NCBI GenBank assembly: GCA_951804985.1
Contig: OX638132.1
Span: 42,150,744-42,214,743 of the forward strand
Length of the DNA: 64,000 nt
DNA from: Dryomyza anilis
Lineage: Eukaryota > Arthropoda > Insecta > Diptera > Dryomyzidae
Direction: 5' to 3'
Below are positions 32,333-44,338 of this stretch, piece after piece. The translations under genes were made by a program, and so were the position numbers. Each line of letters starts with the position of its first letter. Position 1 is the first letter of the stretch. The notes below the pieces were generated by a model that had not been told where the DNA came from, ran no database searches, and saw nothing but the letters and a program-made list of their open reading frames with translations.

Positions 32333-33035
32333 TTAACACTCTATCATTTTCTTCTGATTCTCCATCTGTTCACGAAGCAACAAGGTAGTTTCATCGCATC
32401 GCCGATTGCGGTTTCCCGGTGTCCTCCAAGGCGCTGATCTTTTTGTAGTTGGTGTTGTTGGCTGCACAGATGATGCTATTGCTGCAGATGATGTGGATGC
32501 TCTTGTTGATTCTGCAGTGGATAATGTGTCAGTGTATGCTTCTGTAGATGGACATTGCTGCGTTGTCGCGGACGGACACTTTTGTAGCAGTGGAGATTCC
32601 ACGCTAAATTTCCACGCCAAATACCACACCTGATGGTGTTGCCGCCGTTGAAAAATTCATGATCCGGTCAATAGTTATCTGCATTGGCGAATAACCAATC
32701 TCTACATACTGACCTCCTCCTGTTTCATTTAAAAGGGCCTTATTTTTCGCCAGTTCTTTCTTTGTGCGCCCTTTTAAATCCGACCAAACCTATGACAACA
32801 ATGTTGAAATATATAAAACATAAACATTCATATTTACTACCTTTTGCATTTGAGGACATTTCTTTCAGGAGGTCCAACGTGTTTAATTTTTGAACCAGAC
32901 ACTCCCAGCGTGCCTCATACTGGCTTCCACTGCTTCCAAATGTGGGAACATCTTTAGCCAAGTCCGGGAATTTGTCCATTTCGCGAATCAGTTGGTCGAA
33001 CTGTTCGTTAGTAGTTTTTTTACACTAAAATATAT
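32333..33035 (-). pseudogene. Myb/SANT-like DNA-binding protein of PIF/Harbinger (ORF1 type)
   Basis: After a possible acceptor (TATATTTTAG) the frame reads KKTTNEQFDQLIREMDKFPD, then LAKDVPTFGSSGSQYEARW and CLVQKLNTLDLLKEMSSNAK. A probable short intron (donor AAAG|GTAGTA near 32858; acceptor TTGTTGTCATAG near 32798) leads to VWSDLKGRTKKELAKNKALL and NETGGGQYVEIGYSPMQITI, then a Ser/Thr-rich linker (32629-32333) ending in a helical EQMENQKKMIEC. This is the zeste/Myb-SANT-like layout of Harbinger accessory proteins, which bind TIRs and help import the transposase. The frame across the putative intron is off by one base, consistent with decay. Confidence 0.7.
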
Positions 33036-33279
33036 GCCAAATAAAACTGTTTGTACATACAAAAAATGTAATATTTAACATTTCTTTTGCAAAGAACTCA
33101 TTTTTAGCTCACCGTCTATCTCCAACGAAAAACACAAATAGAGTAAAAATATACCGCCTACTTTTACAGTTCATTTCGCGTATTAGCTTTTACAAAATTC
33201 AACATTTTTCATATGAAGTCATTGCAGTAATTTGAAAAAAAAAATGTTTGGGGGTTGCAAATATGTGCAGCTGGAATTT

Positions 33280-33616
33280 TATTTTCCTAAAAGTGAAAAT
33301 GTTCATTCATATAATTTTGATAAAGCTAACTTGATATATAGAATTCGATGTAAAGGTGATGGGTCCAATATATGTAATAAATCATATGTTGGGACTCAGG
33401 ACAAGAATTTATACGAATAAATCTGATCACAAAACAATAGGCAAACCGATAAAGCAAAAAACAGCACTAGCCGCTCACTGTGGAAAACTCGGGCACTCTC
33501 CAGACTTCAAAAACGTCAACGTTTTGCAACAGGAGCTGAACTACTTTCGAAGGTACACTCTGAAAATGTTAAATATAATTAACACACCGAACGAAGAAAG
33601 ACTAAGCTATATATAG
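33280..33616 (+). pseudogene. PLE GIY-YIG endonuclease fragment (second copy)
   Basis: Plus-strand frames read DKANLIYRIRCKGDGSNICN, then KSYVG, and after a one-base shift LRTRIYTNKSDHKT, TALAAHCGKLGHSPDFKN and LNYFRRYTLKMLNIINTPNE, ending at a stop at 33614-33616. This is the same domain as 28630-28985 but with the C-terminal RYTLKML block in frame. No RT precedes it, so the copy is 5'-truncated at about 33280, as is usual for PLE insertions. Confidence 0.85.
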
Positions 33617-35000
33617 ACATATTTCTGTTTTCGTCTGAGATAAAGAAACCGTGCTACCTGCTATGTAAATAGAAAGAGTAATGTATCATCGAAATTTTGC
33701 ATAAATATCACGTATAATGTCGAATAAATAGATTATCTAGTAATGGAACCGAGTAAGGTATCAAGATTAATATTGCTAAAATAGATTACCGAATAATGTA
33801 TTTTGGCAATGTATAATGTTAAATAGATGTAATAAATATAAGAACAGTTATATTTATTTACCGTTGTATTTGTTTTGCTTTTTACGTTCTTTTATTTGAC
33901 TTCATTTGCTTTGTTTCGTATGCCGCGCGGTCACAATGTTAGAACGAAATAACTATTGAAGAATTCATATTTCAAAAAATTTAACGAATAAATAAATATC
34001 AATAATCATAGTACATTTCTTCGTTTTTTAAAAGAAAACAATGAGAGTGACAAATAATTGTTTTGAAAATAAATTAATTTGTGTTATAAATTTTTGAAAA
34101 TATAATTTGAATACACATTACGCACATTGCTACATCTCGTGAACATGGATTTTGCGTACGGGCTCTGATGTGTCCTGATGTCTGTAAGATATCTATTGTT
34201 TTGGAGCGTCTAGGTTCAATATGCATATCAGCGGCAATGTTTTTGGGTCGGCTCTATATGTGTATGAAAACTACAAATGAAATCAAGATTTCCAATTATG
34301 ACTGCAAATAATATTTAATAAATATGAAATATATTTATATATGCAGTAATTGTATGTTTTTTATTTTAATGATTTCATGCAACACAAGATTTTGTGGTGC
34401 AAACGACAGTTGTAGTATTCCTTATAGACCTAAAAAAGCCAACTGTTGGAACAACAGTAGCCAACTTTCGATAAATTTTTGACTTTTGAGTAGAATGACA
34501 CATTTAACTGTCGATCCCACAGTTTTTCAACCGTTACTTACGCGGGCTCCATTTCAGCACTGAAAATTGTCGAAAAGCAGCCCCAAACGACAGTTTTTTC
34601 TGTGTGTGTATAATTGATAACATTTTCATCAAAGATTTCATTGATGACGATGATTTCATGGTATACATTCATGGTATACATAGGAATGGTAAATATGCAA
34701 CACCAACTTTTTAGATTACTCCGCAAACATTACTTTCCTAGGACATCGTCGTGAAAAAAATAATTTATTCTGTAATGCATAGCCCATACAAGGTTTCGAC
34801 TACTATATAGATTACTATTGATTACCTTTCCCTGCTGGGATTTTTCTTTGCGAACACAAACTCAAACGCTACAAAGCGAACACTAAAAGAAAGAAGAAAA
34901 TAAAATAATAATTAACGACAACATTTCGTTGCTACCCTGTATAATCGGATCACAACAACAAACACACGCATGACAAGCATGGCATCACACTGCATGTTTG
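33617..35000. other. AT-rich DNA, no recognised gene
   Basis: Includes the AT-rich 3' flank of the PLE fragment. Around 34390-34610, AAACGACAGTT words (34401 and about 34587) and GCCAACTGTTGGAACAACAG suggest a small decayed TIR element, not delimited. Confidence 0.4.
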
Positions 35001-35002
35001 TA

Positions 35003-35597
35003 CAGTAGACTGTTTAAAAAACCAAAATCTTAAAATGTTTCGCTCCGCGTCGACTTTTTGAACTTTCTGGACCTCTTAAATAGAGAAGAAGCTTTTAAAA
35101 CCCAAAAAATGTGATCCTGTGATGTTGTGCAAAGAGCTTTTACTAATAATACGATATCTAAAAATATAAGTGTGACATATCATTTTAAAGATAATTGTAT
35201 GTGCAATAAAACAAAAATGTTATCCCAAACTCGGTAAAATTTTGACCGTTAAAATTACTATAGTAAAAAAAAGGCTACATTTAACGTATTTCGCAAGCCA
35301 AGAAAGTGTAACGGTTAACTAAAAATTTATAACTTGAAAAATCAGAATTTCAGTAAGAAATTTTAAATTAAATAAAAAATTGAGTGATATCTTTTTACAC
35401 TTGGAGTAATAATAATTTTATTGAAAATAGCCGTTAAAAGTTCAAAAATGTCCTTGTGCAACATCACAGGATCACTTGTTTTGGGTTTTAAAAGCTTCTT
35501 CTCAGTTATAGAGGTCCTAGTTTCACAAAATCGACGCTGAGCGAAATAAAAAATAGTTCTAGATTTTTCATACAAATTTAAATCAGTCAGTATAATG
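35003..35597. mobile_element. MITE, family T copy 1 (TA-flanked, CAGTAGACTG TIR)
   Basis: Left end TA|CAGTAGACTG with GCTCCGCGTCGACTTT close by; right end has the inverted ATCGACGCTGAGCG and CAGTC...|TA. Internal words GATCCTGTGATGTTG and CAACATCACAGGATC pair across the element. A TA target duplication and CAGT start fit Tc1/mariner-type mobilisation. No coding capacity. Confidence 0.75.
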
Positions 35598-35956
35598 TAC
35601 AGCCATCCAGTTGGCAACAACAACAATGAGTTTTCTTTGTTGTACAAAAATTTTCCCGCCACAAATTCTATGCTGCTTTATTCGCATTTTTGTTGCACTT
35701 TCAAACGAATCAGCGGATATGTGAAAAAAAAAATCAAAGAGCAATATCAGCCAAAAGAGGGACACTGTTAAAATGTTCATAAATTAGGCATTTTTTTTTT
35801 GGTTTTATAAATTAAATGAAATAATGCACATAGAACTTAACTTAAAAAAACTTCATGATTTTAGAATTAGTAAAAAAACTATGAATATAAGTTAAAAAAT
35901 TAATAATGTTCAATTTCAGTGAATATGCACAATCGACGAACGAACTATTGTAGCCA

Positions 35957-36825
35957 AATGAAATTGAGATTTTGCATATAAAATTGGGAAAATTCCACAA
36001 TAAAATTGAGATTTTAAAATAAAAATTGAGAATATTTTATATAAAATTTAGATTTTCCATACGAAATTGAGAAAATTCCAAATGAAATTAAGATTTTCCA
36101 TATGAAACTAATAAAATTCCAAATGAAATTGAGATTTTCCATTTGAAATTGAGTAAGTTCCAAATTAAATTGAGATTATTCCATTTCATGTCGAGAAAAT
36201 TCTAAATTAAATTGATATTTTCTATTTGAAATTGAGGTAATTACTAATTAAATTAAGGTTTTTCAAAATTAAATTAGAAAATTAAAAATGAAATCGAGTT
36301 TTCCATTTTAAATTGAGAAAATTCAAAATGAAATTGAGATTTAACAATTTAAATTGAGAAAATTCTAAATGAAATTTTTATTTTCCATTTGAAATTGTTG
36401 AAAATTCCTAATTTAATTTCAAATTGAAAAATCTTAATTTCATTTGGAATTGTTCAATTTCATTTGCTATTTTCTTCGCAATTTTAAATCGCAAATCTCA
36501 ATTTTCAATATCAAATGGAAAATATCAATTTAATTTTGAAATTCCTCTATTTTGGATGGAAAATCTCAACTTCCATTATCTATTTAAATTTTAAAATCAA
36601 ACTTAATTTGGATTTTCTCATTTAAAATAGAATATCTCAAATTCATTTGGAATTTTCTCTATTTCAAATGTAAAATCTTAATTTCATTTGGAACTTTCAC
36701 AATTTCAAATCTAAAATCTCAATTTCATTTGGAATTTTCTCAATTAAAAATAGAAAATCATTTTCTCAAAATCATATGGAAAATCTCGATATCATTTTGA
36801 AATTTCTCAATTACAGTTGGAAATT
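35957..36825. repeat. Fold-back block of degenerate about 36-bp repeats
   Basis: Up to about 36420 the plus strand repeats AAATGAAATTGAGATTTTCC / ATTTGAAATTGAGAAAATTC with drift. From there to 36825 the same unit recurs inverted (GAAAATCTCAATTTCATTTG). The whole forms a long imperfect hairpin. The same unit occurs at 42310-42550 and 45010-45270. Confidence 0.85.
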
Positions 36826-36929
36826 GTGTAGTACATGCTACACGTAATAATACGTTAGGAACTATATTTCCATACATTCAATTATGCAGTAAATATTTCC
36901 CATACAATACATTTAATTTAAATTTAATA

Positions 36930-37600
36930 ATGATTAGCTGTAGGGTGCCGTTTTTTTATTTATTTGTTGTCAAATTTTCAAAAGCATTCGTTGAAAGCGG
37001 GTGTGTAATAGATTTTTTTAACCCTTTGAAGTCTGCCGAATCAAAAACACACCAGATGATTACGCAGTGCATAATTTCCCCATCATGTTTCCCTATAACG
37101 CGGACATCACATGCTAATAATTTTGTCTGTTTTTGCACCTAGCCTCACTACATTATTTCCGTATGACATTGTATATTGCAGCGTGTATTTCCCTCTATTT
37201 TAATGCAATATTTCAAATACAAACATTAAAAAAATTCCGTAAGATAACGTTTAAAACATTTTGTCAAAATTTTGACAGCAAAAACATTGCGAACTTAAAT
37301 TTTAAAAAATAATTAAGGGAGCTTAGAGAATTGTAATAAATTACTCTCTCGACACACTTTTTAGGAAACACAAATTTCTTTTTGATTTTTTTTGCAAAAA
37401 CACATATTTTTTTACCAATTATCCGTAGGATAAAGCTTGCATCTGCCTTTTTACAACTTTGACTCGAATTTTTTCGAAATGCTGAGTACGCAGCAAGAAT
37501 CAGGAGACCGAAATCTATCAGAAATCATAAATTTCAGTCGGTAGAATCTCCTTCTAGAACAGTGTTGTTACAATTGTACGCAATATGATGGTTTCGGTTA
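36930..37600. repeat. Diverged third copy of the 39-46 kb inverted-repeat family
   Basis: TAACCCTTTGAAGTCTGCCG then ACACACCAGATGATTACGCA parallels 45395-45445, and GAGTACGCAGCAAGAATCAG then GAGACCGAAATCTATCAGAA parallels 42690-42720. More diverged than the other two copies. No gene. Confidence 0.65.
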
Positions 37601-38690
37601 AACTGATACTGGTGTGCCTACATGAAGAAATTAAAACAATTACCCCCAAATCATGTATCTTTTTTTATTATAGTTTCCAGTCCCCTTCGGCTAAAGTTGG
37701 TATAACGTATTTCAAACATTTCGTTCGTTTCGCTTTTTGAATCGAACGTTTGTTTATTTTTTTGTTTGCGGACTATTTTTCATATAAAAAAAGTCAATTT
37801 TTTTAACAACTGGCAATAAAAAAACTCTCAAAACGAGTGTACTCAATGTTTCGTTTGATAAATGAATCAAAAATTGTAGTCACATGATTTTCAACCAATA
37901 TTTTTAACGAATTGTAGCCGATATCATTGTCACCGGGAATTAAATTATCGGGGCGTTAATATTGATTCTGTCATAGATGTCTTTGGTAGTTTGAGGCAAA
38001 TGCGATATATTTAGTTTAAACTCAATTTTTACCAAATTATGGTATTAAAATGTGTGTTATATAAATAAAATATGATCACTTATATATTGTTTTGTTTTTT
38101 ATATTTTTTAAATTCTTCCCCTAGTAAATGATGTTTAAAAAATATTTGTAAGAAATCCTTTTTAACAGATATTGGAAAAATGTTCGTCGCAAATTTGTTC
38201 TCTGTAAATTTATAAGAAAACTTATGTTTTAAGTTGTAATTTTTATAACAAACACCATTGTTTTCTTAGTGTAATAGGTTGTTTATCATAGATATTTGTT
38301 TAACCTAGTGGGGTTCATTATATTAATACTTGTCTTATAAAAATATTGTTCGAACTCCAGTCTTTGAATGGCAGCTACGGTATGACTCATTTACTACTCA
38401 CCATAGTACAATAAGAGCAGACTGGTTTTAAAGAAACACACTGCACGACAATATAAACGAAAGACTTGAATTTAGTTGACTGCAGACAACGAACCCGTAA
38501 TGTTCGTTTGTTCCTGTTAAGGTGCGGGAAAAGATCGTAACCGACGTGAAAAATACGAAGAAAATATCGTGCGAAGTTATTAATACAATAAACAGAAAAC
38601 GAACTACTTAAATAGCAACAACAAAACAGTTAGTATTTGAAATATACAAGCCACGCAAGCGCTAGCAAAGAAACTGAAAAATCCAATTGT
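37601..38690. other. AT-rich DNA, no recognised gene
   Basis: No open frame with a recognisable domain and no clear repeat structure was seen. Confidence 0.5.
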
Positions 38691-38708
38691 GCATATACAA
38701 AATGATAA

Positions 38709-38742
38709 AATATATATATATGGATATATATATATTTATATA

Positions 38743-38825
<83 letters not shown>

Positions 38826-38833
38826 TTATATAC

Positions 38834-38881
<48 letters not shown>

Positions 38882-38911
38882 TAAATAAATTATATATATA
38901 TATATATATGC

Positions 38912-38989
<78 letters not shown>

Positions 38990-39010
38990 ATATATATATA
39001 TATACTTTTT
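38709..39010. repeat. (TA)n microsatellite block
   Basis: Long TA runs with occasional interruptions, adjoining the left inverted-repeat arm. Similar blocks sit at the comparable place near 45975. Confidence 0.97.
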
Positions 39011-39944
39011 ATATATATATTTTTTTTTAATTGAATTGAAGTATGATTGGCCGCTGGTTTTGGCTAAATATCCATTCACCCTGACACATTAAATGAGTCT
39101 TGGGTGACATGGAAAAATATAAGTTATCCAAGACTTGGAGTTCTACCCGTTACGTTTCAGCTCATTTTTTCAAAATCATTAACTTTAAATTTTGAAAATG
39201 TAACAAATTGTCAAATTAGAAAATGTTCATAAATTTTGTTTTGAAGCAAAAATTTCAGACAAGACAAGTTGGTTGCGTAGCCTAACGGGGAGAGCAGTGG
39301 ACTTTAACGCCGACAAACATTTTTAAATTATATAAAATTGAATTGGAAATTGGATTGGAAATTGAAATAAATAAAATAAAAAAGTAGAATGGAAGCAATG
39401 GGCCAAACCTTTGATCCCAGTATTTCGCCCTAGTTATCAGCCCAAGGTTTAACCAGACATGGGCCAACTCTTGATTTCGTTCATGGCCCAGAGTTGAGTA
39501 CTATTGGCGCAAGTCTGGGCCAACATTGGGCCGATCGTTTTTTCCTACATGTGTACGTGCAAAAACTTACAAAACTCTTTGCATCTGATGTCTGCATTTT
39601 GGGGGAACTCAAAAGGGAAAATACGCACTACATAATTTTCTGGTGTGTATTTGACTCGGCAGGTTTAATAGGGTTAGAAAATTGGACACATAAAATAAAA
39701 AAAGAAAGGGAATTGGAAAATATATATTTAGGACTAGCTGGACCCGTGCACGACTCGTGCCAAGATTTTCTGAATTCAAAGATATGGAGCGATTTTATTA
39801 ATATAAAAAACATTTTATTATTTATATGAGGGGCCCGTGCTTAGCTGTTGAATTTTTTTATTCGTTTTATAAATGTGGTAACCAAATAATTCTCCGCCAA
39901 AACAACTTTTCTCAAAGACAATTTTTTCTCAGACTGCGCTTCTC

Positions 39945-40085
39945 CGCAGAATTATTCCCAGTAGAAATCTTCCCCATAAAATCCACATAGAACGCTTTCC
40001 CGTAGAATTCTCAACGTAGAATTCATCCCGGTAGAATTGTTCCCGGAAGAATTCTTTATCGTAGAATTCTTCCCCGTAGAGTTTT
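39945..40085. repeat. Degenerate CCCGTAGAATTCTT-type minisatellite
   Basis: Words such as CCCGTAGAATTC, CCCGGTAGAATTGTT and CCCGTAGAGTTT recur about every 18-20 bp, passing directly into the next minisatellite. Confidence 0.7.
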
Positions 40086-41307
40086 AATGTGGTGAGTTTC
40101 AGTGTAGTGAGTGGTGAGTTGGTGTGGTGAGTTTTAGTGTGGTGAGTTTTAGTGTGGTGAGTTTTAGTGTGGTGAATTTGAGTGTGGTGAGTTTAAGTGT
40201 GGTGTTTTTAAGTGTGGTGAGTTTTAGTGTGGTCAATTATAGTGTGGTGGGTTTTAGTGTGGTGAATTTTAATGTGGCGTGTTTTAGTGTGGCGTGTTTT
40301 AGTGTAGCGAGTTTTAGTGTGGTGAATTTTATTGTGGTGAGTTTTAGTGTGATGAATTTTAATGTGATGAATTTTATTGTGGTGAGTTTTAGTGTAGTGA
40401 ATTTTAGGGTGGTGAGTTTTAGTGTGGTTAATTATAGTGTGGTGGGTTTTAGTGTGGTGAATTTTAGTGCGGTGAGTTTTAGTGTGGTGAGTTTTAGTGT
40501 ATCGAAATTTGAGTGTAGTGAATTTTAATGTGGTGAGTTTAAAAGTGGTGAATTTTAATGTAGTGAAATTTTAGTGTAGTGAGTTTTACTGTGGTGAGTT
40601 TTAGTGTGGTGAAATTTTAGTGTGGTAAGTTTTAGTGTGGTCAATTTTAGTGTGTTGAATTTTTGTGTGGTAAATTTTAGTGTGGTGAGTTTTAGTGTGA
40701 TGAGTTTTAATGTGAAGAAATTTTAGTGTGGTGAGTTTTAGTGTGGTGAATTTTAGTGTGGTGAGTTTTTGTGTGGTGAAATTTTAGAGTGGTGGGTTTT
40801 AGTGTGGTGAATTTTAGTGTGTTGAATTTTTGTGTGGTGAGTTTAAGTGTGGTGAGTTTTAGTGTGGTGAGTTTAAGTGTGGTAAGTTTTAGTGTGGTGA
40901 GTTTTAGTGTGGTGAGTTTTAGTGTGGTGAGTTTTTGTGTGGTGAGTTTTAGTGTGGAGAGTTTTAGTATGGTGAGTTTTAGTGTGGTGAGTTTTGGTGT
41001 GGTGAATTTTAGTGTGTTGAATTTTTGTGTGGTGAGTTTAAGTGTGGTGAGTTTTAGTGTGGTGAGTTTTAGTGTGGTGAGTTTTAGTGTGGTGAGTTTA
41101 AGTGTGGTGAGTTTTTGTGTGGTGAGTTTTAGTGTGGTGAGTTTTAGTGTGGTGAGTTTTTATGTGGTGAGTTTTAGTGTGGTGAGTTTTAGTGCGGTGA
41201 GTTTTAGTGTGTTGAATTATAGTGTGGTGGGTTTTAGTGTGGTTAATTTAAGGGTGAATTTTAGTGTGGTGAGTTTTAGTTTGGTTAGTTTTAGTGTGGT
41301 GAGTTTG
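40086..41307 (+). repeat. 15-bp minisatellite, about 80 copies
   Basis: Unit GTGAGTTTTAGTGTG with point variants (AATTTT for AGTTTT, TTTAAG for TTTTAG). Because the unit is a multiple of three it stays open in one frame and yields an artefactual VSFSV-repeat translation (40124-40528, 40789-41400). I do not regard this as a gene. Confidence 0.97.
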
Positions 41308-41403
41308 TTTTTCTTTCCTTTTTTTGGTTTTGTTTTTATATTTTTGCTTTTGTTTTGTGTTGTGCTTTTGCTTTTTTGCTTTTTTGTTTTTATTTTTTTT
41401 TTT

Positions 41404-42175
41404 GTGTTTGAGTTTTTTGTTTCATGTTCGTTGCTGGTGAAAGTGCCGAGTTATATCGTGTTTAGGTTGCATGGGAGGTGCCACGCCTCTTTGTCCAATC
41501 CCGCCCATATATAGCCTATCCATATATAGCCTTCCAGACCATACCGCATCTGTGGTAAAAATTTCAAGACAATCGGATCAGCCGTTTAGACGGAGAAGCG
41601 GAACAAACGTGATTGCTTTTGTTTTTGTATTTTTGCTTTTGTTTTGTTTTGTTTTGTTTTGTTTTGTGTTTTTGGTTTTTTGTTTTTAATTTTTTTTTGT
41701 GTATTTGAGTTTTTTGTTTCATGTTCGTAGCTGATGAAAGTGCCGAGTTATATCGTATTGAAAGTTTAGGTTGTATAGGAGGTGCCACGCCTCTTTGTCC
41801 AATCCCGCCCATATATAGCCTATCATTCCTCCAGACCATACCGCATCTGTGGTAAAAATTTCAAGAAAATCGGATCAGCCGTTTAGACGGAGAAGCGGAA
41901 CAAACGTGATTGCTTTTGTTTTTGTATTTTTGCTTTTGTGCTTTTGTTTTTTTATTTTTATTTTTTTTTTTGTATTTGAGTTTGTTGTTTCATGTTCGTA
42001 GCTGGTGAAAGTGCCGAGTTATATCGTATTAAAAGTTTAGGTTGTATGGGAGGTGCCACGCCTCTTTGTCCAATCCCGCCCATATATAGCCTATCATTCC
42101 TTCCAGACCATACCGCATCTGTGGTAAAAATTTCAAGGAAATCGGATCAGCCGTTTAGACGGAGAAGCGGAACAA
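41404..42175 (+). repeat. Three tandem repeats of about 205-296 bp
   Basis: Copies at about 41404, 41700 and 41971 share GAAAGTGCCGAGTTATATCG, GGAGGTGCCACGCCTCTTTG, CAGACCATACCGCATCTGTG and ATCGGATCAGCCGTTTAGAC. The spacers are G/T-rich (TTTTGTTTTG) runs. Confidence 0.95.
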
Positions 42176-42256
42176 ACGTACAAACGTACAAACGTACAAA
42201 CGGACAAACGTACAAACGTACAAACGTACAAACGTACAAACGTACAAACGAACAAA
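42176..42256 (+). repeat. (ACAAACGT)n simple repeat
   Basis: About ten 8-bp units at the end of the insertion, just before ACAGATTTATTATATTAA. Confidence 0.95.
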
Positions 42257-42830
42257 CAGATTTATTATATTAATAGGATGGAATGTATGTATGATTATGT
42301 TTAGCATTATGTTTAAAATTCAGAAAATTACAAACGAAATTGAGATATTTCATTTTGAATTGAGATGTTTGCAAATGTTATTGGGATTTTGCAATTGATA
42401 ACAACAAAAATTAAGATTTTTCCATTTATAATTGAGAAAATTCGAAATGGAATCTGGATTTTTAATTTGAAAAAATTCAATATTGAATTGAAATTTGGAA
42501 TTAAAAATTTGCAAAATATATGGAGATTTATAAAATTGAAATAACAAAAAATTAATATTTCCTTAAAGTTCTTAAACCATCGAAACCGTTACCCCAAAGG
42601 GTTTTTGTCACTGAATTAATTTGTAAATGTCTCAATTTCAGTTTTTAGTTAACACAAGTAATATAGTGGTCAAATTGCATGAGTACGCATCAAGAGTAAG
42701 GAGACCCAAATCTACCAGAAATTAGAGGTTTCATTCCATATTAAAATCCTTGTAATCATCTAAATATATTTTTCCTTTGGTAGAGTTTGGGAATATTGTA
42801 ATGATATAATTACAAATATTCTTACTTATA

Positions 42831-43041
42831 GGCCTATTTGGGAAAGAGTCACAAATTCAAATCGGTCACAATAGTGCGCTTTGACACAATTTCGTATTCT
42901 TTTTTTTATTTTCTATGTTTATTGACGTAAAAGTCTGAATTAATTGTCATTTGTAACAATTGTCATTGTTCGCTAGAATAGAGCTGTTAAATTCTACAAC
43001 GACTATTTCAAAAATTCATATATTCATATACATATATATGG

Positions 43042-43118
<77 letters not shown>

Positions 43119-44338
43119 TAGATTTATATATATATTTGTATATATATATATATATTCACAATCGTGAGATCATTACCTTTCATGTGAGTACCTACATGTT
43201 CATATACGTAGGTGTAAAGTTTTTCGATTTTTCTAGGGTACCACAGGTCCGACCGCACCCTAATTTACATATTTATTTTACTTATGAATCCAAACAGTTT
43301 GAAAAAGAAAAACAAATATTTCAATTCGGCTGGTGAAGTAAAATTCAGCCATTGTCTATATTTACGGTTGGTAACCTAACAAATATGGTCACCCCAAATT
43401 AATTATTCTTTTTTAAAGCTACATTACAAAGAAAATAATTATAAAATTTTATAATAAAAATTTCATATGAAAATTTCTACTTTATAAAACATTTTTATTA
43501 ATAACTCGAGAACAAGCCCCAACACCACTCTGCTAATTTAACAGTTTATTAGCAAAAGGATACTCTTTAACATATATATTTTTTTTAAATTTTAATAAAG
43601 GGAGTTATTGAGATAATCCTTTTTTAATAATATTATGATTAATATCTACCTATGGTCACCCTAATATTAAAAATTTTAATATCCCCACTTTTGCACCGTT
43701 TACAAGGTCGTTTAAATGGTTTCGGTAAGTTAACTATTTACTAAGTTACAGTAAGTTAAGCTAGTGCAACTTTGTGCATTTTTTGTGAGTTTCATATCTC
43801 TGAAACCACTGCAGTTAGGAAACTTTGCGTTTTTCTTAATATCAAGTCATAAAACCACCCTACCAAATTTCATTAATTTCGACGCTTCGCTTCATATATA
43901 TACATTTAAAATGACAATTTTGTATTAATGACAATTTTGTTTTTGTAGTAATATTACCATGGTTTGATGAATATTACACAGGTTAAGTCATCTTTCAAAA
44001 TTCAGGTGCCATTTACTTTTTTTTTTAAACTGTTGAAAGTCGCAACATTTGTTTAGGAAAAATGCTTTGTTTACAAGTTCACAAAATTAACAAAATCTCA
44101 AAATTTTAAAATCAACAAATCTCCACATTTAAAAAAGTTTAAAGATCTCCATGTCTTCAAAATGAACCATCCATTAAGAAAATCAAATAATTAATTTGTG
44201 TAGTGAAATTTAAATAAAATAGTGATAAATATATGCAAAAGACATAACTTTTAAATAAATTTTAAAATGACAATTAATTTTTTAATTTCAATATTTTTTC
44301 TTGATATTCTCAACATTCTGTATGGCAACTAACTAGAT
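42831..44338. other. Spacer of the inverted repeat, no recognised gene
   Basis: AT-rich, with a (TA)n tract at about 43030-43155. The 66-codon frame at 43136-43336 starts in that tract and shows no domain. Confidence 0.5.

Larger units (their letters stand above)
31706..33200. mobile_element. PIF/Harbinger DNA transposon relic
   Basis: A HARBI1-like transposase C-terminal part on the plus strand (31706-32018) and a Myb/SANT-like accessory gene on the minus strand (32333-33035) converge. PIF/Harbinger transposons encode just this pair. Neither gene is complete. TIRs were not identified. Confidence 0.75.
39734..42273. mobile_element. 2.5-kb minisatellite-bearing insertion with TAGGA target duplication
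   Basis: Left boundary TTTAGGA|CTAGCTGGACCCGTG; right boundary CAGATTTATTATATTAA|TAGGATGGAATG. The empty site (TATATTTAGGATGGAATG, read on the minus strand near 45300-45325) fixes both ends and gives a 5-bp duplication, TAGGA. The contents are a degenerate TAGAATTCTTCCCG repeat, a 15-bp minisatellite, three about 280-bp repeats and an (ACAAACGT)n tail. The 3' motif ATCGGATCAGCCGTTTAGA resembles the terminal sequences of a widespread arthropod repeat class; the family is not identified. Confidence 0.8.
39060..42830 (+). repeat. Left arm of the 39-46 kb inverted repeat, interrupted
   Basis: 39240-39733 plus 42279-42830 pair with 45840-44765 on the opposite strand (for example ACAAGTTGGTTGCGTAGCCT, GGCCCAGAGTTGAGTACTAT, ACCCAAATCTACCAGAAATT). 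The 39734-42273 segment is an insertion absent from the other arm. The flank GGCTAAAT-TCCATTCACC (39060 and 46046) is in the same orientation at both ends, so a local inversion happened there. Confidence 0.88.

Noticed and set aside
38687..39079. YIYIYI-type open frames on both strands
   Set aside because: Translation of (TA)n microsatellite; same for 28171-28421, 45745-46114 and 47511-47750.
40124..41514. Open frames coding a VSFSV-repeat 'protein'
   Set aside because: The unit is a 15-bp DNA minisatellite, so the open frame follows automatically from the repeat length. It lies inside a non-coding insertion.
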